DNA of 64,000 nucleotides, from NCBI RefSeq assembly GCF_009910675.1, contig NZ_RSEJ01000010.1, forward strand, positions 1 to 64,000, in the 5' to 3' direction. Shown here in pieces: positions 31,842 to 42,197 of the stretch (the first letter of the stretch is position 1; each line of letters opens with the position of its first letter). A program made the position numbers and the translations under genes. A model generated the notes under the pieces. The model had not been told where the DNA came from. It did not search any database and saw nothing but the letters and a program-made list of their open reading frames with translations. The stretch is from Photobacterium alginatilyticum (GTDB lineage: Bacteria > Pseudomonadota > Gammaproteobacteria > Enterobacterales > Vibrionaceae).

Positions 31842-33929
31842 TTACTTCTTACCGTCTTTTTCTTTCTGCTCTGCGATTACTGCTTCAGCAACGTTTGCAG
31901 GACATGGTGCGTAGTGTGAGAACTCCATAGAGAACTGACCACGACCAGAAGTCATTGTACGTAGAGTACCGATGTAGCCGAACATTTCTGATAGAGGAAC
32001 GTCTGCTTTAATACGAACACCAGTAGTACCAGCCATCTGATCTTTGATCATACCACGACGACGGTTAAGGTCACCGATAACATCACCAACGTGATCTTCT
32101 GGAGTGAACACGTCTACGTGCATCACAGGCTCAAGAAGCTGTGCACCTGCTTTAGGCATAGACTGACGGAATGCACCTTTCGCTGCGATTTCGAATGCTA
32201 CTGCAGATGAATCGACTGCGTGGAAGCCACCGTCGAATAGTTCAACTTCAACGTCAAGAACAGGGAAACCAGCTAGAACACCAGTGTCCATCATGCCAGC
32301 AAAACCTTTCTCGATTGCAGGCCAGAATTCTTTAGGTACGTTACCACCAACAACAGTTGAAGAGAACGTGAAGCCTGAGTTTGGCTCACCTGGTTTGATA
32401 CGGTAGTCGATCTTACCGAACTGACCAGAACCACCAGACTGCTTCTTGTGCGTGTAGCTATCTTCAACAGGCTGAGTGATAGTTTCACGGTAAGCAACCT
32501 GTGGCTGACCAACGATTAGGTCAACACCGTAAGTACGCTTAAGGATGTCAACTTTGATGTCTAGGTGAAGTTCACCCATACCTTTCAGGATAGTTTCACC
32601 TGAATCTTCGTCAGTCTCAACCTGGAATGATGGATCTTCTGCAACCATCTTACCGATAGCGATACCCATCTTCTCAGAACCGCCTTTGTCCTTAGGAGCA
32701 ACTGCGATTGAGATTACTGGCTCAGGGAAGATCATTGGCTCAAGAGTACACTCGTGCTTAACATCACATAGAGTGTGACCAGTCTGAACGTTCTTCATAC
32801 CTACAACAGCGATGATGTCACCAGCTTGTGCAGAAGTCAGTTCGTTACGCTCGTCAGCCTGCATTTCAACCATACGGCCGATACGCTCAGTCTTACCAGT
32901 TGCGCTGTTAAGGATTGTGTCACCTTTGTTCATCACACCTGAGTAGATACGGATGAATGTTAGGGCACCGAAACGGTCGTCCATAATTTTGAACGCTAGA
33001 GCACGTAGAGGCTCTTTTTCGTCAACTAGTGCAACTTCACCAGTTGGCTCACCAGTTTCTGGATCTGTTAGCGGCTGTGGATCAACTTCAGTCGGAGCTG
33101 GTAGGTAATCAACAACTGCGTCAAGGATTAGCTGCATACCTTTGTTTTTGAATGCAGAACCACAGAAAGTTGGGAAGAACGCTAGGTCACGAGTACCTTT
33201 ACGGATACAACGCTTAAGGTCTTCGATAGAAGGCTCTTCACCTTCCATGTAAGCTTCCATTAGGTCGTCGTCCTGCTCAACAGCAGTTTCAACAAGCTCT
33301 TCACGGTAAGTTTCTACGTCATCAACCATATCCGCTGGGATTTCTTTGATTTCGTAGTTTTCTGGAAGACCTGTGTCATCCCAAACGTAAGCTTGACGGT
33401 TTAGTACATCAACAACACCAACGAAGTCATCTTCGCGACCGATTGGTAGAGTCATAACTAGTGGGTTAGCACCTAGAACGTTCTTAACCTGGTCAACAAC
33501 GTTAAAGAAATCTGCACCCATACGGTCTAGTTTGTTAACGAAGATCAGACGAGCAACTTCTGATTCGTTCGCGTAACGCCAGTTAGTTTCTGACTGAGGC
33601 TCAACACCACCAGAACCACAGAATACACCGATACCACCATCAAGTACTTTAAGTGAACGGTAAACTTCAACTGTGAAGTCAACGTGTCCAGGAGTATCGA
33701 TAACGTTTAGACGGTGGTCGTTCCAGAAACAGCTAACTGCTGCAGACTGGATTGTAATACCACGCTCAGCTTCCTGCTCCATGAAGTCAGTAGTTGATTC
33801 GCCGTCGTGTACTTCACCAGTCTTGTGGATTTGACCAGTAAGCTTAAGGATACGCTCAGTAGTGGTGGTTTTACCCGCATCAACGTGCGCGAAAATACCA
33901 ATGTTTCTGTATTTAGATAAATCTGCCAT
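31842..33929 (-). CDS. fusA: elongation factor G, stand-alone second-copy type
   Basis: A 695-residue translational GTPase that drives translocation and ribosome recycling. G1 AHVDAGKT (14-21), G2 RGITI (56-60), G3 DTPGH (78-82), G4 NKLD (132-135), then domains II-V with the usual order. It stands alone, with its own promoter and terminator, outside any str operon (no rpsL, rpsG or tuf nearby). Vibrios and Shewanella carry such a second copy besides the str-operon one, so this is probably EF-G2. Codon use is strongly biased to a few codons per amino acid, more than in its neighbours, as in highly expressed genes. Confidence 0.95.
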   Translation of the reverse strand: MADLSKYRNIGIFAHVDAGKTTTTERILKLTGQIHKTGEVHDGESTTDFMEQEAERGITIQSAAVSCFWNDHRLNVIDTPGHVDFTVEVYRSLKVLDGGIGVFCGSGGVEPQSETNWRYANESEVARLIFVNKLDRMGADFFNVVDQVKNVLGANPLVMTLPIGREDDFVGVVDVLNRQAYVWDDTGLPENYEIKEIPADMVDDVETYREELVETAVEQDDDLMEAYMEGEEPSIEDLKRCIRKGTRDLAFFPTFCGSAFKNKGMQLILDAVVDYLPAPTEVDPQPLTDPETGEPTGEVALVDEKEPLRALAFKIMDDRFGALTFIRIYSGVMNKGDTILNSATGKTERIGRMVEMQADERNELTSAQAGDIIAVVGMKNVQTGHTLCDVKHECTLEPMIFPEPVISIAVAPKDKGGSEKMGIAIGKMVAEDPSFQVETDEDSGETILKGMGELHLDIKVDILKRTYGVDLIVGQPQVAYRETITQPVEDSYTHKKQSGGSGQFGKIDYRIKPGEPNSGFTFSSTVVGGNVPKEFWPAIEKGFAGMMDTGVLAGFPVLDVEVELFDGGFHAVDSSAVAFEIAAKGAFRQSMPKAGAQLLEPVMHVDVFTPEDHVGDVIGDLNRRRGMIKDQMAGTTGVRIKADVPLSEMFGYIGTLRTMTSGRGQFSMEFSHYAPCPANVAEAVIAEQKEKDGKK

Positions 33930-34409
33930 TGTTTTTCTCTATAAACAATTACTGTCACTATTCGGTGGGGGAGTATATCACTGATTCAAACAAAGATTAC
34001 AGAGCCCATGCACTATAAAATGAACATTTGCTTGTTTTTGCTCCGTCTTTTCTATATTTCCAGCTCAAACGCTCAATAAAACCACAAGGTTACCAATGAG
34101 ATAAGATAATCTGCTAGGAAATGACCCATATACAGGTTGCTTATCTTTGTGGTAGACGTTGCAGATTGTTTACCGAACGCTTCGTGATAATTCTCCGTGT
34201 AGTTTGAGTCTGGTGTTGTGACCCATAGTTGAATCGGATTAAGTCTAGTTCGGTTAGGCCACGTGCACCAGTTGTGTACCTATATTTTCAGGTGTTGTTA
34301 CAACAAGTGACAATGGCCTGGTCATTGTTACCGTTCCAGCATGAAAGGCTGGCTGAGTGTGACAAAGTTGTAAGTGCTAGACTTTTCCTGAATAAGCCGG
34401 AGAAGTGAT
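33930..34409. other. intergenic region upstream of EF-G2 and the DUF4336 gene
   Basis: 480 bases without a credible gene. It should hold the divergent promoters of both genes. An imperfect hairpin ACAATG/CATTGT lies near 34310. No known RNA motif is recognised. Confidence 0.5.
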
Positions 34410-35117
34410 ATGAGCATGCTACTGACCGAACATACCCGAGATAGGATATGGACAATTGACTATCCGGTACATTACGCCGGTTTAGATTTCTTCTCACGGA
34501 TGACCGTGATTCGCCTTATAGATGATCGGCTGCTCTTGCATTCGCCTTGCCATATCAGTCCGGCATTGAAAGCGCAGCTTGATCAGTTGGGAGAGGTTGC
34601 GTATATCGTTGCTCCGGGCTCGTATCATTACCAGCATGTTGTTTCCACACAGGATACATACCCGTTAGCGCAAACTATGATTTGTCCGGGTGTTGAACAG
34701 AAAGCGCCGGATTTGCAATTCAGTGAGTTCCTGTGCGACAAGGTCCCTGATTGTTGGGTTGATGATTTCGACCAGGTATTGGTGCGTGGGGCTAAATATA
34801 TGTGGGAGGTCGCTTTTTTCCACAAGCCGAGTCGAACGCTCATCCTGGTCGATCTTATTGAAAACATTGGCGATAAAACGAAAGGGGTTGGATGGGGGCT
34901 GAAGTTTTGGTGGAAGCTGATTTTTCGAATGTGGAATCATCCCAAGCCTGCGCCTGAATATCAGTTAGGCTGGAAGGATAAAGTTGCAGCAAGGCAGTCT
35001 TTATTGCAGATACTGAACTGGGATTTTGAGCGAGTGATTATTTCTCATGGTGATTTAATCAATCATAACGCCAAGGAAATAGTCAGGCAGGCCTGGGAAG
35101 TGCCGCTTGAACACTGA
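34410..35117 (+). CDS. DUF4336 protein, metallo-beta-lactamase-like
   Basis: 235 residues, soluble. The layout resembles the beta-lactamase fold of DUF4336: DRIWTIDYPV at the start, LLLHSPCHIS (about 41-50), YIVAPGSYHYQHV (about 65-77), and a late ERVIISHGDLI (about 208-218). The classic HxHxDH motif is absent, but scattered histidines and aspartates could still bind metal. GGAGAAG precedes ATG 34410. A terminator-like hairpin follows. The activity of the family is not known. Confidence 0.8.
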   Translation: MSMLLTEHTRDRIWTIDYPVHYAGLDFFSRMTVIRLIDDRLLLHSPCHISPALKAQLDQLGEVAYIVAPGSYHYQHVVSTQDTYPLAQTMICPGVEQKAPDLQFSEFLCDKVPDCWVDDFDQVLVRGAKYMWEVAFFHKPSRTLILVDLIENIGDKTKGVGWGLKFWWKLIFRMWNHPKPAPEYQLGWKDKVAARQSLLQILNWDFERVIISHGDLINHNAKEIVRQAWEVPLEH

Positions 35118-35128
35118 CTCTATCCGTG

Positions 35129-35161
35129 CGGAATAACCAAGAGGGCTTGATTATTCCGTTT
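35129..35161 (+). terminator. probable terminator of the DUF4336 gene
   Basis: CGGAATAA (35129-35136) with TTATTCCG (35151-35158), then after one mismatch CAAG/CTTG, loop AGGG, followed by TTTGC. The T-tract is short. Confidence 0.6.
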
Positions 35162-35196
35162 GCAGTCTATCACTTGCTGTATAAATAGAGGGCAAT

Positions 35197-35655
35197 TTAT
35201 TTGTGGTTAGAGAAATTGTCGCCCTTTGCCATACGGTCATAGAGGATAACATTAACGGCAGCAGCCAGGTTCATACAGCCTGTGGTCGGTACGTAAATTG
35301 TTTCACGGCAAAAATCGGTGATCTCTTTTTTCAGCGTGTTGTCTTCCGGACCGAAAATATAAAAGGCGCGCTTCGGGTGTTTGTAGTCGGGCAGCGGTTT
35401 TGCCCCTTCGATTAAATCGACGGCAACAGGCACGCAATCATGCGGAATGATATCTTTTAGGTCCTGAACCCCGATCAGCGGAATATCCTGATAGACGTTT
35501 TTGGTATCAGTGCAAAACTTTTTGGCAAGGTCATAACGTGTCCCTGTGTAAAACACCGAGTTCACGCCGTAGCAGCCTGCAGCCCGCATTACCGAACCAA
35601 CATTTTCAGGAGTTTTTGGGTTGAATAACCCGACACAGGAGTAGCCTTTGCTCAT
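35197..35655 (-). CDS. SPOUT-family RNA methyltransferase
   Basis: A 152-residue minimal SpoU/TrmH-type enzyme that would 2'-O-methylate tRNA or rRNA using SAM. Motif 1 is NPKTPENVGSVMRAAGCYG (about 12-30), motif 2 FYIFGPEDNTLKKEI (about 98-112), motif 3 VPTTGCMNLAAAVNVILYDR (about 122-141); these form the knotted SAM site. It is near TrmL in size but differs in sequence, so no symbol is given. There are no extra RNA-binding domains. It is a single gene. Confidence 0.9.
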   Translation of the reverse strand: MSKGYSCVGLFNPKTPENVGSVMRAAGCYGVNSVFYTGTRYDLAKKFCTDTKNVYQDIPLIGVQDLKDIIPHDCVPVAVDLIEGAKPLPDYKHPKRAFYIFGPEDNTLKKEITDFCRETIYVPTTGCMNLAAAVNVILYDRMAKGDNFSNHK

Positions 35656-35807
35656 ATCGCGTATTTCTTCAAAATTTAAAACGAGGCGGGATTATACGGA
35701 TTTTTCTGCAAAATTGCAGGAACAAAAGAAATGCGGCTAGCTGATGGGCAGGCGAGGTGAGGTAACAGCCCCACTAGATGGCGGGACTGTTGCCTGTAAG
35801 CAGAGTG

Positions 35808-36140
35808 TTAGCCGCAGCACTTTTTGAACTTCTTGCCGCTACCACATGAACAAGGGTCATTACGGTTGGGCGTTTTCTCGAAAACGGTCGTTTTTGGTTT
35901 GTTCAGGATTGTTTCTAGTTCAACGAGATTTTCTTTTTCTTCTGCTCTGACCGTAATCGTTGCAAATAGCTGGTTTTCGGCAAGGATAGCTTCAACCTCT
36001 GCTTTGCGCTCTTCACTATTGACGATAAGCGGTAGCGGGTTGGTTTCGGTACCTAGTTTGGCTGCACGTTTGGTGTTGTAGCCGAAGCTCTCGTGCTTGG
36101 GCTTTTTCTCGATGCGGCCTTTATAGAAAAATTTAGACAT
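35808..36140 (-). CDS. SEC-C metal-binding protein, PBPRA1643 family
   Basis: A 110-residue protein ending in the SEC-C zinc motif [18 protein letters not shown] (about 93-110), preceded by a 90-residue domain ([20 protein letters not shown] at the start). This whole layout is the PBPRA1643 family, first named in Photobacterium profundum. The start is ATG 36140; ten more codons upstream are possible but do not fit the family. The SEC-C motif usually mediates zinc-dependent contact, for instance with SecB or the ribosome; the role here is unknown. Confidence 0.9.
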   Translation of the reverse strand: MSKFFYKGRIEKKPKHESFGYNTKRAAKLGTETNPLPLIVNSEERKAEVEAILAENQLFATITVRAEEKENLVELETILNKPKTTVFEKTPNRNDPCSCGSGKKFKKCCG

Positions 36141-36402
36141 AACCTGAATCCTGAATAACGTAGTCCGCACCTGCGGAGAGGGAGGGGATGTTAACGGCTA
36201 ACCGTGCAGCCTGCAAGTCATAGGCCATATCAGTGGATAACCTTTGTTCGCCAGAGCAAAAGCGTTATCCGCGTTGGACAGATTATGATGGAACCAAGCT
36301 TGCGACATTGTCGAATAGTGATTACTGTCCTATCGTAGAATAATGATAATTTGAACTTTTTTACCCTCAAGCAGGACGTTCGAGGTAAGCAGGGAGACGC
36401 TA

Positions 36403-38232
36403 ATGTTGAAAAAGATACCATTATTCGGGGCAATGTTGTTCGCTACCGGAGCGATCCATGCCGTCGATGTTTATGCTGCCGAGGTAATAGAGTCGACCAA
36501 TCTGGTTGGTTTCGGCAGTGCGAAATACCCCAGTAACTTTACTCATTTCGACTATGTGAATCCTGAAGCCCCTAAAGGAGGGCAGGTTACCTACGCCCAG
36601 GTAGGTACGTTTGATAGTTTTAATCGTTATGCCAGCCGGGGAGTATCTGCAGCCGGTGCGGATGCTATCTATGATACCTTGTTTGTTTCCTCTACAGATG
36701 AAATCGACAGCCACTATCCGCTTATTGCAGAAAAAGTACGTTATGCCGATGATTTCACCTGGATGGAGGTAGACATCAACCCCAAGGCTCGCTTTCACGA
36801 TGGCCACCCTATAACGGCTGAAGATGTTGCTTTTACCTTTGAAAAATTCCTTAAAGAAGGGGTAGCACAATACAAGGTTTATTATAAGGACGTTAAGTCG
36901 GTAACGGCCAAGTCCAAACTTACAGCCCGTATCGACATGATTAAACCCAATCGCGAAATTCTATTCTCACTGGTACAGGGAATGGTCGTGCTTCCTGAAC
37001 ATTATTGGAAAGACAAGAACCTGAGTGAGCCTCTGAGCACCCCTCCTCTTGGAAGTAGTGCCTATAAGGTAGCTAACTATAAATCAGGCCAGAGCGTGAC
37101 ATATTCGCTGGTTGATGATTACTGGGCCAAGGATTTGCCGGTGAATATCGGTCGTCATAATTTTGAAACCATCAAGTACGACTACTATCGTGATGAAACC
37201 GTAACCCTCGAAGCCTTCAAGGCGGGTGAGTATGACATCCGGGAAGAGAATGTTGCCAAGTTCTGGGCCACTATGTATCAGGGGCCTAACTTTGATCAGG
37301 GCTATATCCTCAAGGAAGAGATCCCACACCAGATCCCGCAATCGATGCAGGCTTTTGTCTTCAATACCGAAAGCCCATATTTTCAGGATGCTGGAGTCCG
37401 CGAGGCACTGACCTATGCAATGGACTTTGAGTGGATGAACAAGAGCTTGTTCTACAACCAGTACAAGCGCACCCGCAGTTATTTCCAGAATACCGAGTAT
37501 GAAGCAAACGGCCTGCCGACTGCCGATGAGCTCAAGGTGCTTGAACCTGTAAAAGATAAAGTGCCGCCGCGGGTATTTACCGAAGCCTACCAACCGCCGG
37601 TGACTGACGGATCGGGACGGATCCGGAGCCAGATGCGCAAGGCCCTTGGGTTGCTGAAGCAATCTGGCTGGGTGCTGAAGAACAAGGTGATGAGCAATGT
37701 CGAAACAGGCGAACCGTTTGCCTTTGAGTTGTTGATCTATAGCCCGACTACCGAGCGCCTGGCAATCCCGGTGCAGAGGAATCTCAAACTGATGGGGATC
37801 GATATGAAGATCCGTACCGTCGACACTACCCAGTATATCAAGCGACTGCGTGATCGTGACTTTGATATGGTTTCGCATGGCTACGGTGCCAACCCTTATC
37901 CGAATCCTAATTTGCTGATAGCCTGGAACAGCAACTTTATCGACAGTACCTACAACACGGCAGGTGTCAAAGATCCCGCTATTGATTATCTGACCGAGAA
38001 GATTGCTGAGAATCAGCAAGATCCGGAAGCCTTACTCAGTTACGGCCGAGCGCTAGACAGGGTGTTGCAGTGGAATTTCTTCGTGATCCCGCAATGGCAT
38101 ATCAGTCAGTTCCGTGTTGCCAGCTGGGATAAGTTCTCCCGTCCGTCGGTAAGGCCCAAGTATGCGCTGGGCAAGGATACCTGGTGGATTGATCCGGTGA
38201 AGGCTGCCAAGCTGCCGGAAAAACGCCGCTAG
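36403..38232 (+). CDS. yejA: YejA-like periplasmic peptide-binding protein
   Basis: A 609-residue SBP family 5 protein. The signal peptide ends at about residue 26 (DVYA before AEVIES). Features: NPEAPKGGQVTYAQVGTFDS (about 53-72), ARFHDGHPITAEDVAFTFEK (about 128-147), and a late DMVSHGYGANPYPNPN (about 487-502). It delivers oligopeptides to YejBEF, which in E. coli also takes up microcin C. It is the first gene of yejABEF, with 86 bases to yejB. The preceding 260-base gap is divergent to the SEC-C gene. Confidence 0.93.
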   Translation: MLKKIPLFGAMLFATGAIHAVDVYAAEVIESTNLVGFGSAKYPSNFTHFDYVNPEAPKGGQVTYAQVGTFDSFNRYASRGVSAAGADAIYDTLFVSSTDEIDSHYPLIAEKVRYADDFTWMEVDINPKARFHDGHPITAEDVAFTFEKFLKEGVAQYKVYYKDVKSVTAKSKLTARIDMIKPNREILFSLVQGMVVLPEHYWKDKNLSEPLSTPPLGSSAYKVANYKSGQSVTYSLVDDYWAKDLPVNIGRHNFETIKYDYYRDETVTLEAFKAGEYDIREENVAKFWATMYQGPNFDQGYILKEEIPHQIPQSMQAFVFNTESPYFQDAGVREALTYAMDFEWMNKSLFYNQYKRTRSYFQNTEYEANGLPTADELKVLEPVKDKVPPRVFTEAYQPPVTDGSGRIRSQMRKALGLLKQSGWVLKNKVMSNVETGEPFAFELLIYSPTTERLAIPVQRNLKLMGIDMKIRTVDTTQYIKRLRDRDFDMVSHGYGANPYPNPNLLIAWNSNFIDSTYNTAGVKDPAIDYLTEKIAENQQDPEALLSYGRALDRVLQWNFFVIPQWHISQFRVASWDKFSRPSVRPKYALGKDTWWIDPVKAAKLPEKRR

Positions 38233-38318
38233 CGAATGTTATTACGATTGAGGAGCCAGCGTTCTGTGCTGCCGATACGTTGTTCGCCTTGGGAAGTTTC
38301 AATAAGGCATAGGGAAAG

Positions 38319-39404
38319 ATGACTGCTTATATAATTCGTCGTTTGTTACTGGTTATACCGACCTTGTGGGCGATTATAACCATTAACTTTTTTGTCATTC
38401 AGATAGCACCGGGCGGCCCTGTCGAGCAGGCAGTCGCCCAGCTTGAAGGGCATTCGTCCGGCATCATGGAACGTTTCACCGGGGGAGGCCAGGAGGTTCA
38501 GGCTGTTGAGCCAGGCGATAACGGCGCCGGATACCGTGGTTCGCGCGGGCTGGATCCTGAAGTAGTCGAAGCCATCAAGGTGCAGTTTGGCTTCGATAAG
38601 CCTCTGCATGAGCGCTACTTCGATATGCTGAAGAACTATGCCACCTTTAACTTTGGCGAGAGCCTTTTTAAAGGGGGCAATGTGATTGATCTGATCATCG
38701 ATCGCTTGCCTGTATCTATTTCCCTGGGGCTATGGAGCACCCTGATCATCTATTTCGTCTCTATTCCGCTGGGGATTGCCAAGGCTATTAATCATGGCTC
38801 GCGGTTTGATGTCTGGAGTAGTGCTGTTGTCATTGTCGGTTATGCCATACCGGGCTTTTTGTTTGCCATCTTGCTGATAATCTTCTTTGCCAGCGGCAAC
38901 TATTTCAGCTGGTTCCCGTTGCGTGGTTTAGTGTCATCTGACTTTGACCAGCTGGCTTGGTATCAGCAAATCATCGACTATTTCTGGCATTTGACATTGC
39001 CAATTCTGGCCATGGTGATCGGTGGGTTTGCTACCTTGTCGATGCTGACCAAAAACTCCTTCCTTGATGAAATTAACAAGCAGTATGTGGTGACGGCCCG
39101 AGCCAAGGGGCTCGACGAGCGAAGCATTCTCTATCGCCATGTATTCCGTAATGCCATGCTGATCATCATTGCCGGGTTTCCCGCGGCATTTATCAGCATT
39201 TTCTTTACCGGCGCGATGCTGATTGAGGTGATGTTTTCGCTGGAAGGGATTGGGCTGCTGGGGTTTGAGTCGACCATCCAGCGTGATTATCCGGTGGTAT
39301 TCAGCTCTTTATATATCATGACTCTGCTGGGACTGTTGTTGAACATCATTTCGGATTTAACGTACACCTTCGTTGATCCACGCATTGATTTTGAGGCGCG
39401 CTAG
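38319..39404 (+). CDS. yejB: peptide ABC transporter permease YejB
   Basis: A 361-residue permease. The N-terminal membrane helix with [20 protein letters not shown], a periplasmic insert (about 45-85) that is typical of YejB, and five more helices. The EAA loop, [15 protein letters not shown] ([20 protein letters not shown], about 249-268), contacts the ATPase. The stop shares one base with the yejE start (TAGTG). Confidence 0.95.
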   Translation: MTAYIIRRLLLVIPTLWAIITINFFVIQIAPGGPVEQAVAQLEGHSSGIMERFTGGGQEVQAVEPGDNGAGYRGSRGLDPEVVEAIKVQFGFDKPLHERYFDMLKNYATFNFGESLFKGGNVIDLIIDRLPVSISLGLWSTLIIYFVSIPLGIAKAINHGSRFDVWSSAVVIVGYAIPGFLFAILLIIFFASGNYFSWFPLRGLVSSDFDQLAWYQQIIDYFWHLTLPILAMVIGGFATLSMLTKNSFLDEINKQYVVTARAKGLDERSILYRHVFRNAMLIIIAGFPAAFISIFFTGAMLIEVMFSLEGIGLLGFESTIQRDYPVVFSSLYIMTLLGLLLNIISDLTYTFVDPRIDFEAR

Positions 39405-40426
39405 TGAAAATGAATCCGTTAACAAAGGAGAGACTGGCGAGATTCCGTGCCCATAAACGCGGTTACTGGTCGCTATGGACCTTTGCTTTGTTGTTTTTTA
39501 TCAGTTTGTTTGCCGAATTGGTTGCCAATGACAAGCCTCTGTTGATCCGTTTTGATGCCAATTGGTATTTTCCTATCATCGAGCAATATACCGAAACCGA
39601 GTTTGGCGGAGAGTTCGAGTCTGAAGCCGACTATACCGACCCCTATGTGGTTGAGTTGATTGAGGCCGATGGCTTTATGATTTGGCCGCTCATCCGTTTT
39701 AGCTACGATACCATCAATTATGATCTGACCGGCCCAGCACCGTCTCCGCCGGATAGTGTCAACTGGCTGGGTACTGATGATAAAGGACGGGACGTGCTGG
39801 CACGGATCATTTATGGTTTCCGGATCTCAGTGTTATTCGGGTTTGCCCTTACTGTTATCTCGACCATCATCGGGGTGATTGTCGGCGCTTGCCAGGGCTA
39901 TTACGGAGGTTGGGTCGATTTGTTCGGTCAGCGTTTCATCGAAGTCTGGTCGGGAATGCCGACACTGTTTCTGCTGATTATTCTTTCCAGCTTTGTCGAA
40001 CCCAACTTCTGGTGGTTGCTCGGGATCATGGTGCTGTTTAGCTGGATGGGGCTCGTGGGTGTAGTACGGGCCGAGTTCCTCCGTTGCCGGAACTTCGATT
40101 ACGTCCGTGCCGCCCAGGCACTGGGTGTCGGAGACGGCCGTATTATGCTGCGTCATATGTTGCCAAATGCCATGGTGGCCTCGCTCACCATGATGCCGTT
40201 TATTCTCAGTGGCTCAGTGACAACCTTAACCTCGCTGGATTTTCTTGGCTTTGGTCTGCCCGCGGGATCGCCGTCGCTAGGCGAGCTGCTGGCGCAGGGA
40301 AAAACGAATTTGCAGGCTCCCTGGCTTGGGTTGTCTGCCTTTGTTGTATTGTCAATTATGCTAAGCCTGCTGGTGTTTGTCGGTGAAGCAGTTCGGGACG
40401 CATTCGATCCCCATCATCAGAGATAA
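39404..40426 (+). CDS. yejE: peptide ABC transporter permease YejE
   Basis: A 340-residue permease of the OppC type. It has an N-terminal cytoplasmic RLARFRAHKRGYWSLW segment, a periplasmic insert with acidic residues, and DDKGRDVLARIIYGFRISVL (about 125-144), the usual opening of the core. The EAA loop is YVRAAQALGVGDGRIMLRHM (about 232-251). GTG 39404 is better placed behind GAGG than ATG 39410. It lies three bases before yejF. Confidence 0.95.
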   Translation: MKMNPLTKERLARFRAHKRGYWSLWTFALLFFISLFAELVANDKPLLIRFDANWYFPIIEQYTETEFGGEFESEADYTDPYVVELIEADGFMIWPLIRFSYDTINYDLTGPAPSPPDSVNWLGTDDKGRDVLARIIYGFRISVLFGFALTVISTIIGVIVGACQGYYGGWVDLFGQRFIEVWSGMPTLFLLIILSSFVEPNFWWLLGIMVLFSWMGLVGVVRAEFLRCRNFDYVRAAQALGVGDGRIMLRHMLPNAMVASLTMMPFILSGSVTTLTSLDFLGFGLPAGSPSLGELLAQGKTNLQAPWLGLSAFVVLSIMLSLLVFVGEAVRDAFDPHHQR

Positions 40427-40429
40427 GTT

Positions 40430-42022
40430 ATGGCAAAACCAATACTTACAATTGAAAACTTATCGGTTGGCTTTCAGAGTGGTGACAGTGTCAATCAGGT
40501 CACGCATGATGTCAGCCTTTCTATTCGCCGTGGTGAAACACTGGCGCTGGTGGGGGAAAGTGGCTCGGGCAAGTCGGTAACGGCCAATGCGATACTGCGT
40601 CTGTTGCCGAAGTCTTCCGCCCGTTATATCGGTGGCCAGGTTATCTATGACGGCACAGATATGATGGCGTGCAGTGAGCGCGAGATGCGCAGAATGCGCG
40701 GCGATCGGATCGGAATGATATTTCAGGAGCCGATGATGTCGCTTAATCCGTTGCACAAAATTGGTCGCCAGCTGTGTGAAACCCTGGCTATTCACCGGGG
40801 AATGAGGCAAAGAGATGCAGAAAAGCGTGCATTGAGCTGGCTGAAGAAAGTCGGTATACGCAATGCCGAAAAACGCCTGACAGCTTATCCGCATGAGCTT
40901 TCGGGGGGCGAGCGTCAGCGGGTAATGATTGCAATGGCGTTGATAAACGAACCTGAGTTGTTAATTGCCGATGAGCCGACAACAGCGCTTGATGTGTCGG
41001 TACAGGCACAGATACTGGAACTGCTTAAAGATCTCCAGCAGGAGATGGGCATGGCGATGCTGTTTATTACCCATGACTTGAGTATCGTTCGCCGTATTGC
41101 TGACCGGGTGGCTGTTATGCAGCTTGGCACACTGGTCGAGACAGATACCCGGGAGGTGATATTCAATAACCCCTCTGATCCCTATACGATAAAGCTGATC
41201 AACTCTGATCCGAGTGGCAGTCCGGTTCCGGTTTCAGCCAGCGCCGAGCCTTTGTTCGATGTAAATGATTTGCGGGTGTGGTTCCCGATCACCGGCGGCA
41301 TTTTGAAACGAGTGAAGGATCATATTAAAGCCGTTACCGATGTCAGCTTTATTTTGCGAAAAGGCCACAGTGTCGGTCTGGTAGGTGAAAGTGGATCCGG
41401 TAAATCAACAACCGGGATGGCGGTGCTGAAACTGCTCAACAGTGAGGGGCAAATTCGTTTCGATGGGGTGGATATTTCGTCGCTCAGCCGTAAACAGATG
41501 CTGCCTTACCGCAGTAAATTGCAGGTGGTGTTTCAGGATCCGTTTTCGGCGCTCAATCCTCGTATGTCGGTCGCCCAGATCATTGGTGAAGGGTTAAAGA
41601 TCCATAAGTCGCTGACCCCGAAAGAAGAGGATGAGGTGATTTGCGAAGCAATGCGGGAAGTGGAGCTGGATCCGGACACCCGTCACCGCTACCCCAATGA
41701 ATTTTCAGGCGGACAGCGGCAACGTATCGCGATTGCCCGTGCCCTGGTATTGAAGCCGGAGTTTATTTTGCTGGATGAGCCGACATCATCGCTCGACAGG
41801 ACCGTGCAGTTTCAGGTCTTGAGCTTGCTAAAATCCCTCCAGCAGAAGTACGGGTTGAGCTATCTGTTTATCAGTCATGATCTCCATGTTGTGAAGTCAC
41901 TCTGCCATTACACCTTGGTGCTTAAAAATGGCCAAGTCGTTGAACAGGGTGACACGGCGCAAGTCTTTAATGAACCACAACATGCCTACACCCGAGAGCT
42001 AGTGAACTTGTCATCCGTCTAA
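40430..42022 (+). CDS. yejF: peptide ABC transporter ATP-binding protein YejF
   Basis: A 530-residue double ATPase. Both halves are complete: Walker A GESGSGKS (about 41-48 and 320-327), signatures LSGGERQRVMIAMAL and FSGGQRQRIAIARAL, and Walker B LLIADEPTTALD and ILLDEPTSSLD. It powers YejBE. Last gene of the operon; a perfect palindrome follows at 42081. Confidence 0.96.
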   Translation: MAKPILTIENLSVGFQSGDSVNQVTHDVSLSIRRGETLALVGESGSGKSVTANAILRLLPKSSARYIGGQVIYDGTDMMACSEREMRRMRGDRIGMIFQEPMMSLNPLHKIGRQLCETLAIHRGMRQRDAEKRALSWLKKVGIRNAEKRLTAYPHELSGGERQRVMIAMALINEPELLIADEPTTALDVSVQAQILELLKDLQQEMGMAMLFITHDLSIVRRIADRVAVMQLGTLVETDTREVIFNNPSDPYTIKLINSDPSGSPVPVSASAEPLFDVNDLRVWFPITGGILKRVKDHIKAVTDVSFILRKGHSVGLVGESGSGKSTTGMAVLKLLNSEGQIRFDGVDISSLSRKQMLPYRSKLQVVFQDPFSALNPRMSVAQIIGEGLKIHKSLTPKEEDEVICEAMREVELDPDTRHRYPNEFSGGQRQRIAIARALVLKPEFILLDEPTSSLDRTVQFQVLSLLKSLQQKYGLSYLFISHDLHVVKSLCHYTLVLKNGQVVEQGDTAQVFNEPQHAYTRELVNLSSV

Positions 42023-42080
42023 TCTTGGGCAGATAAGCGGTAGTCATTTGGCCCTTTCGTCTAAACTTTTCCCACAACAA

Positions 42081-42111
42081 GGTTTTACCTATTACTGTAA
42101 TAGGTAAAACC
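42081..42111 (+). terminator. perfect palindrome, terminator of yejF or operator of zwf
   Basis: GGTTTTACCTATTA (42081-42094) pairs perfectly with 42098-42111, loop CTG. It is followed by a broken T-rich stretch (ATTTCCCTTCTTTTT), so termination is likely, but its position 87 bases before zwf allows a regulatory role. Confidence 0.6.
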
Positions 42112-42151
42112 GAATTTCCCTTCTTTTTCGTAGTGCTAACATCCGGTCTAT

Positions 42152-42166
42152 CAAGACATTGTCTTG
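42152..42166. promoter_or_regulatory. perfect 15-bp palindrome upstream of zwf
   Basis: CAAGACA-T-TGTCTTG lies 31 bases before the zwf start. It could be an operator or an mRNA leader hairpin. It does not match the HexR consensus that I remember (TGTAAT-N3-ATTACA). Confidence 0.4.
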
Positions 42167-42197
42167 CAGATCTTGTTGTTCTGAATGGAAAAACTCT

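Noticed and set aside
35735..35790. GGTAACAG/CTGTTGCC hairpin as a terminator behind the SEC-C gene
   Set aside because: No T-tract on the minus strand and a large irregular loop; support is too weak to list.
36235..36270. GGATAAC/GTTATCC inverted repeat between the SEC-C gene and yejA
   Set aside because: A 7-bp stem with irregular inner pairing; it could arise by chance and suggests no known motif.
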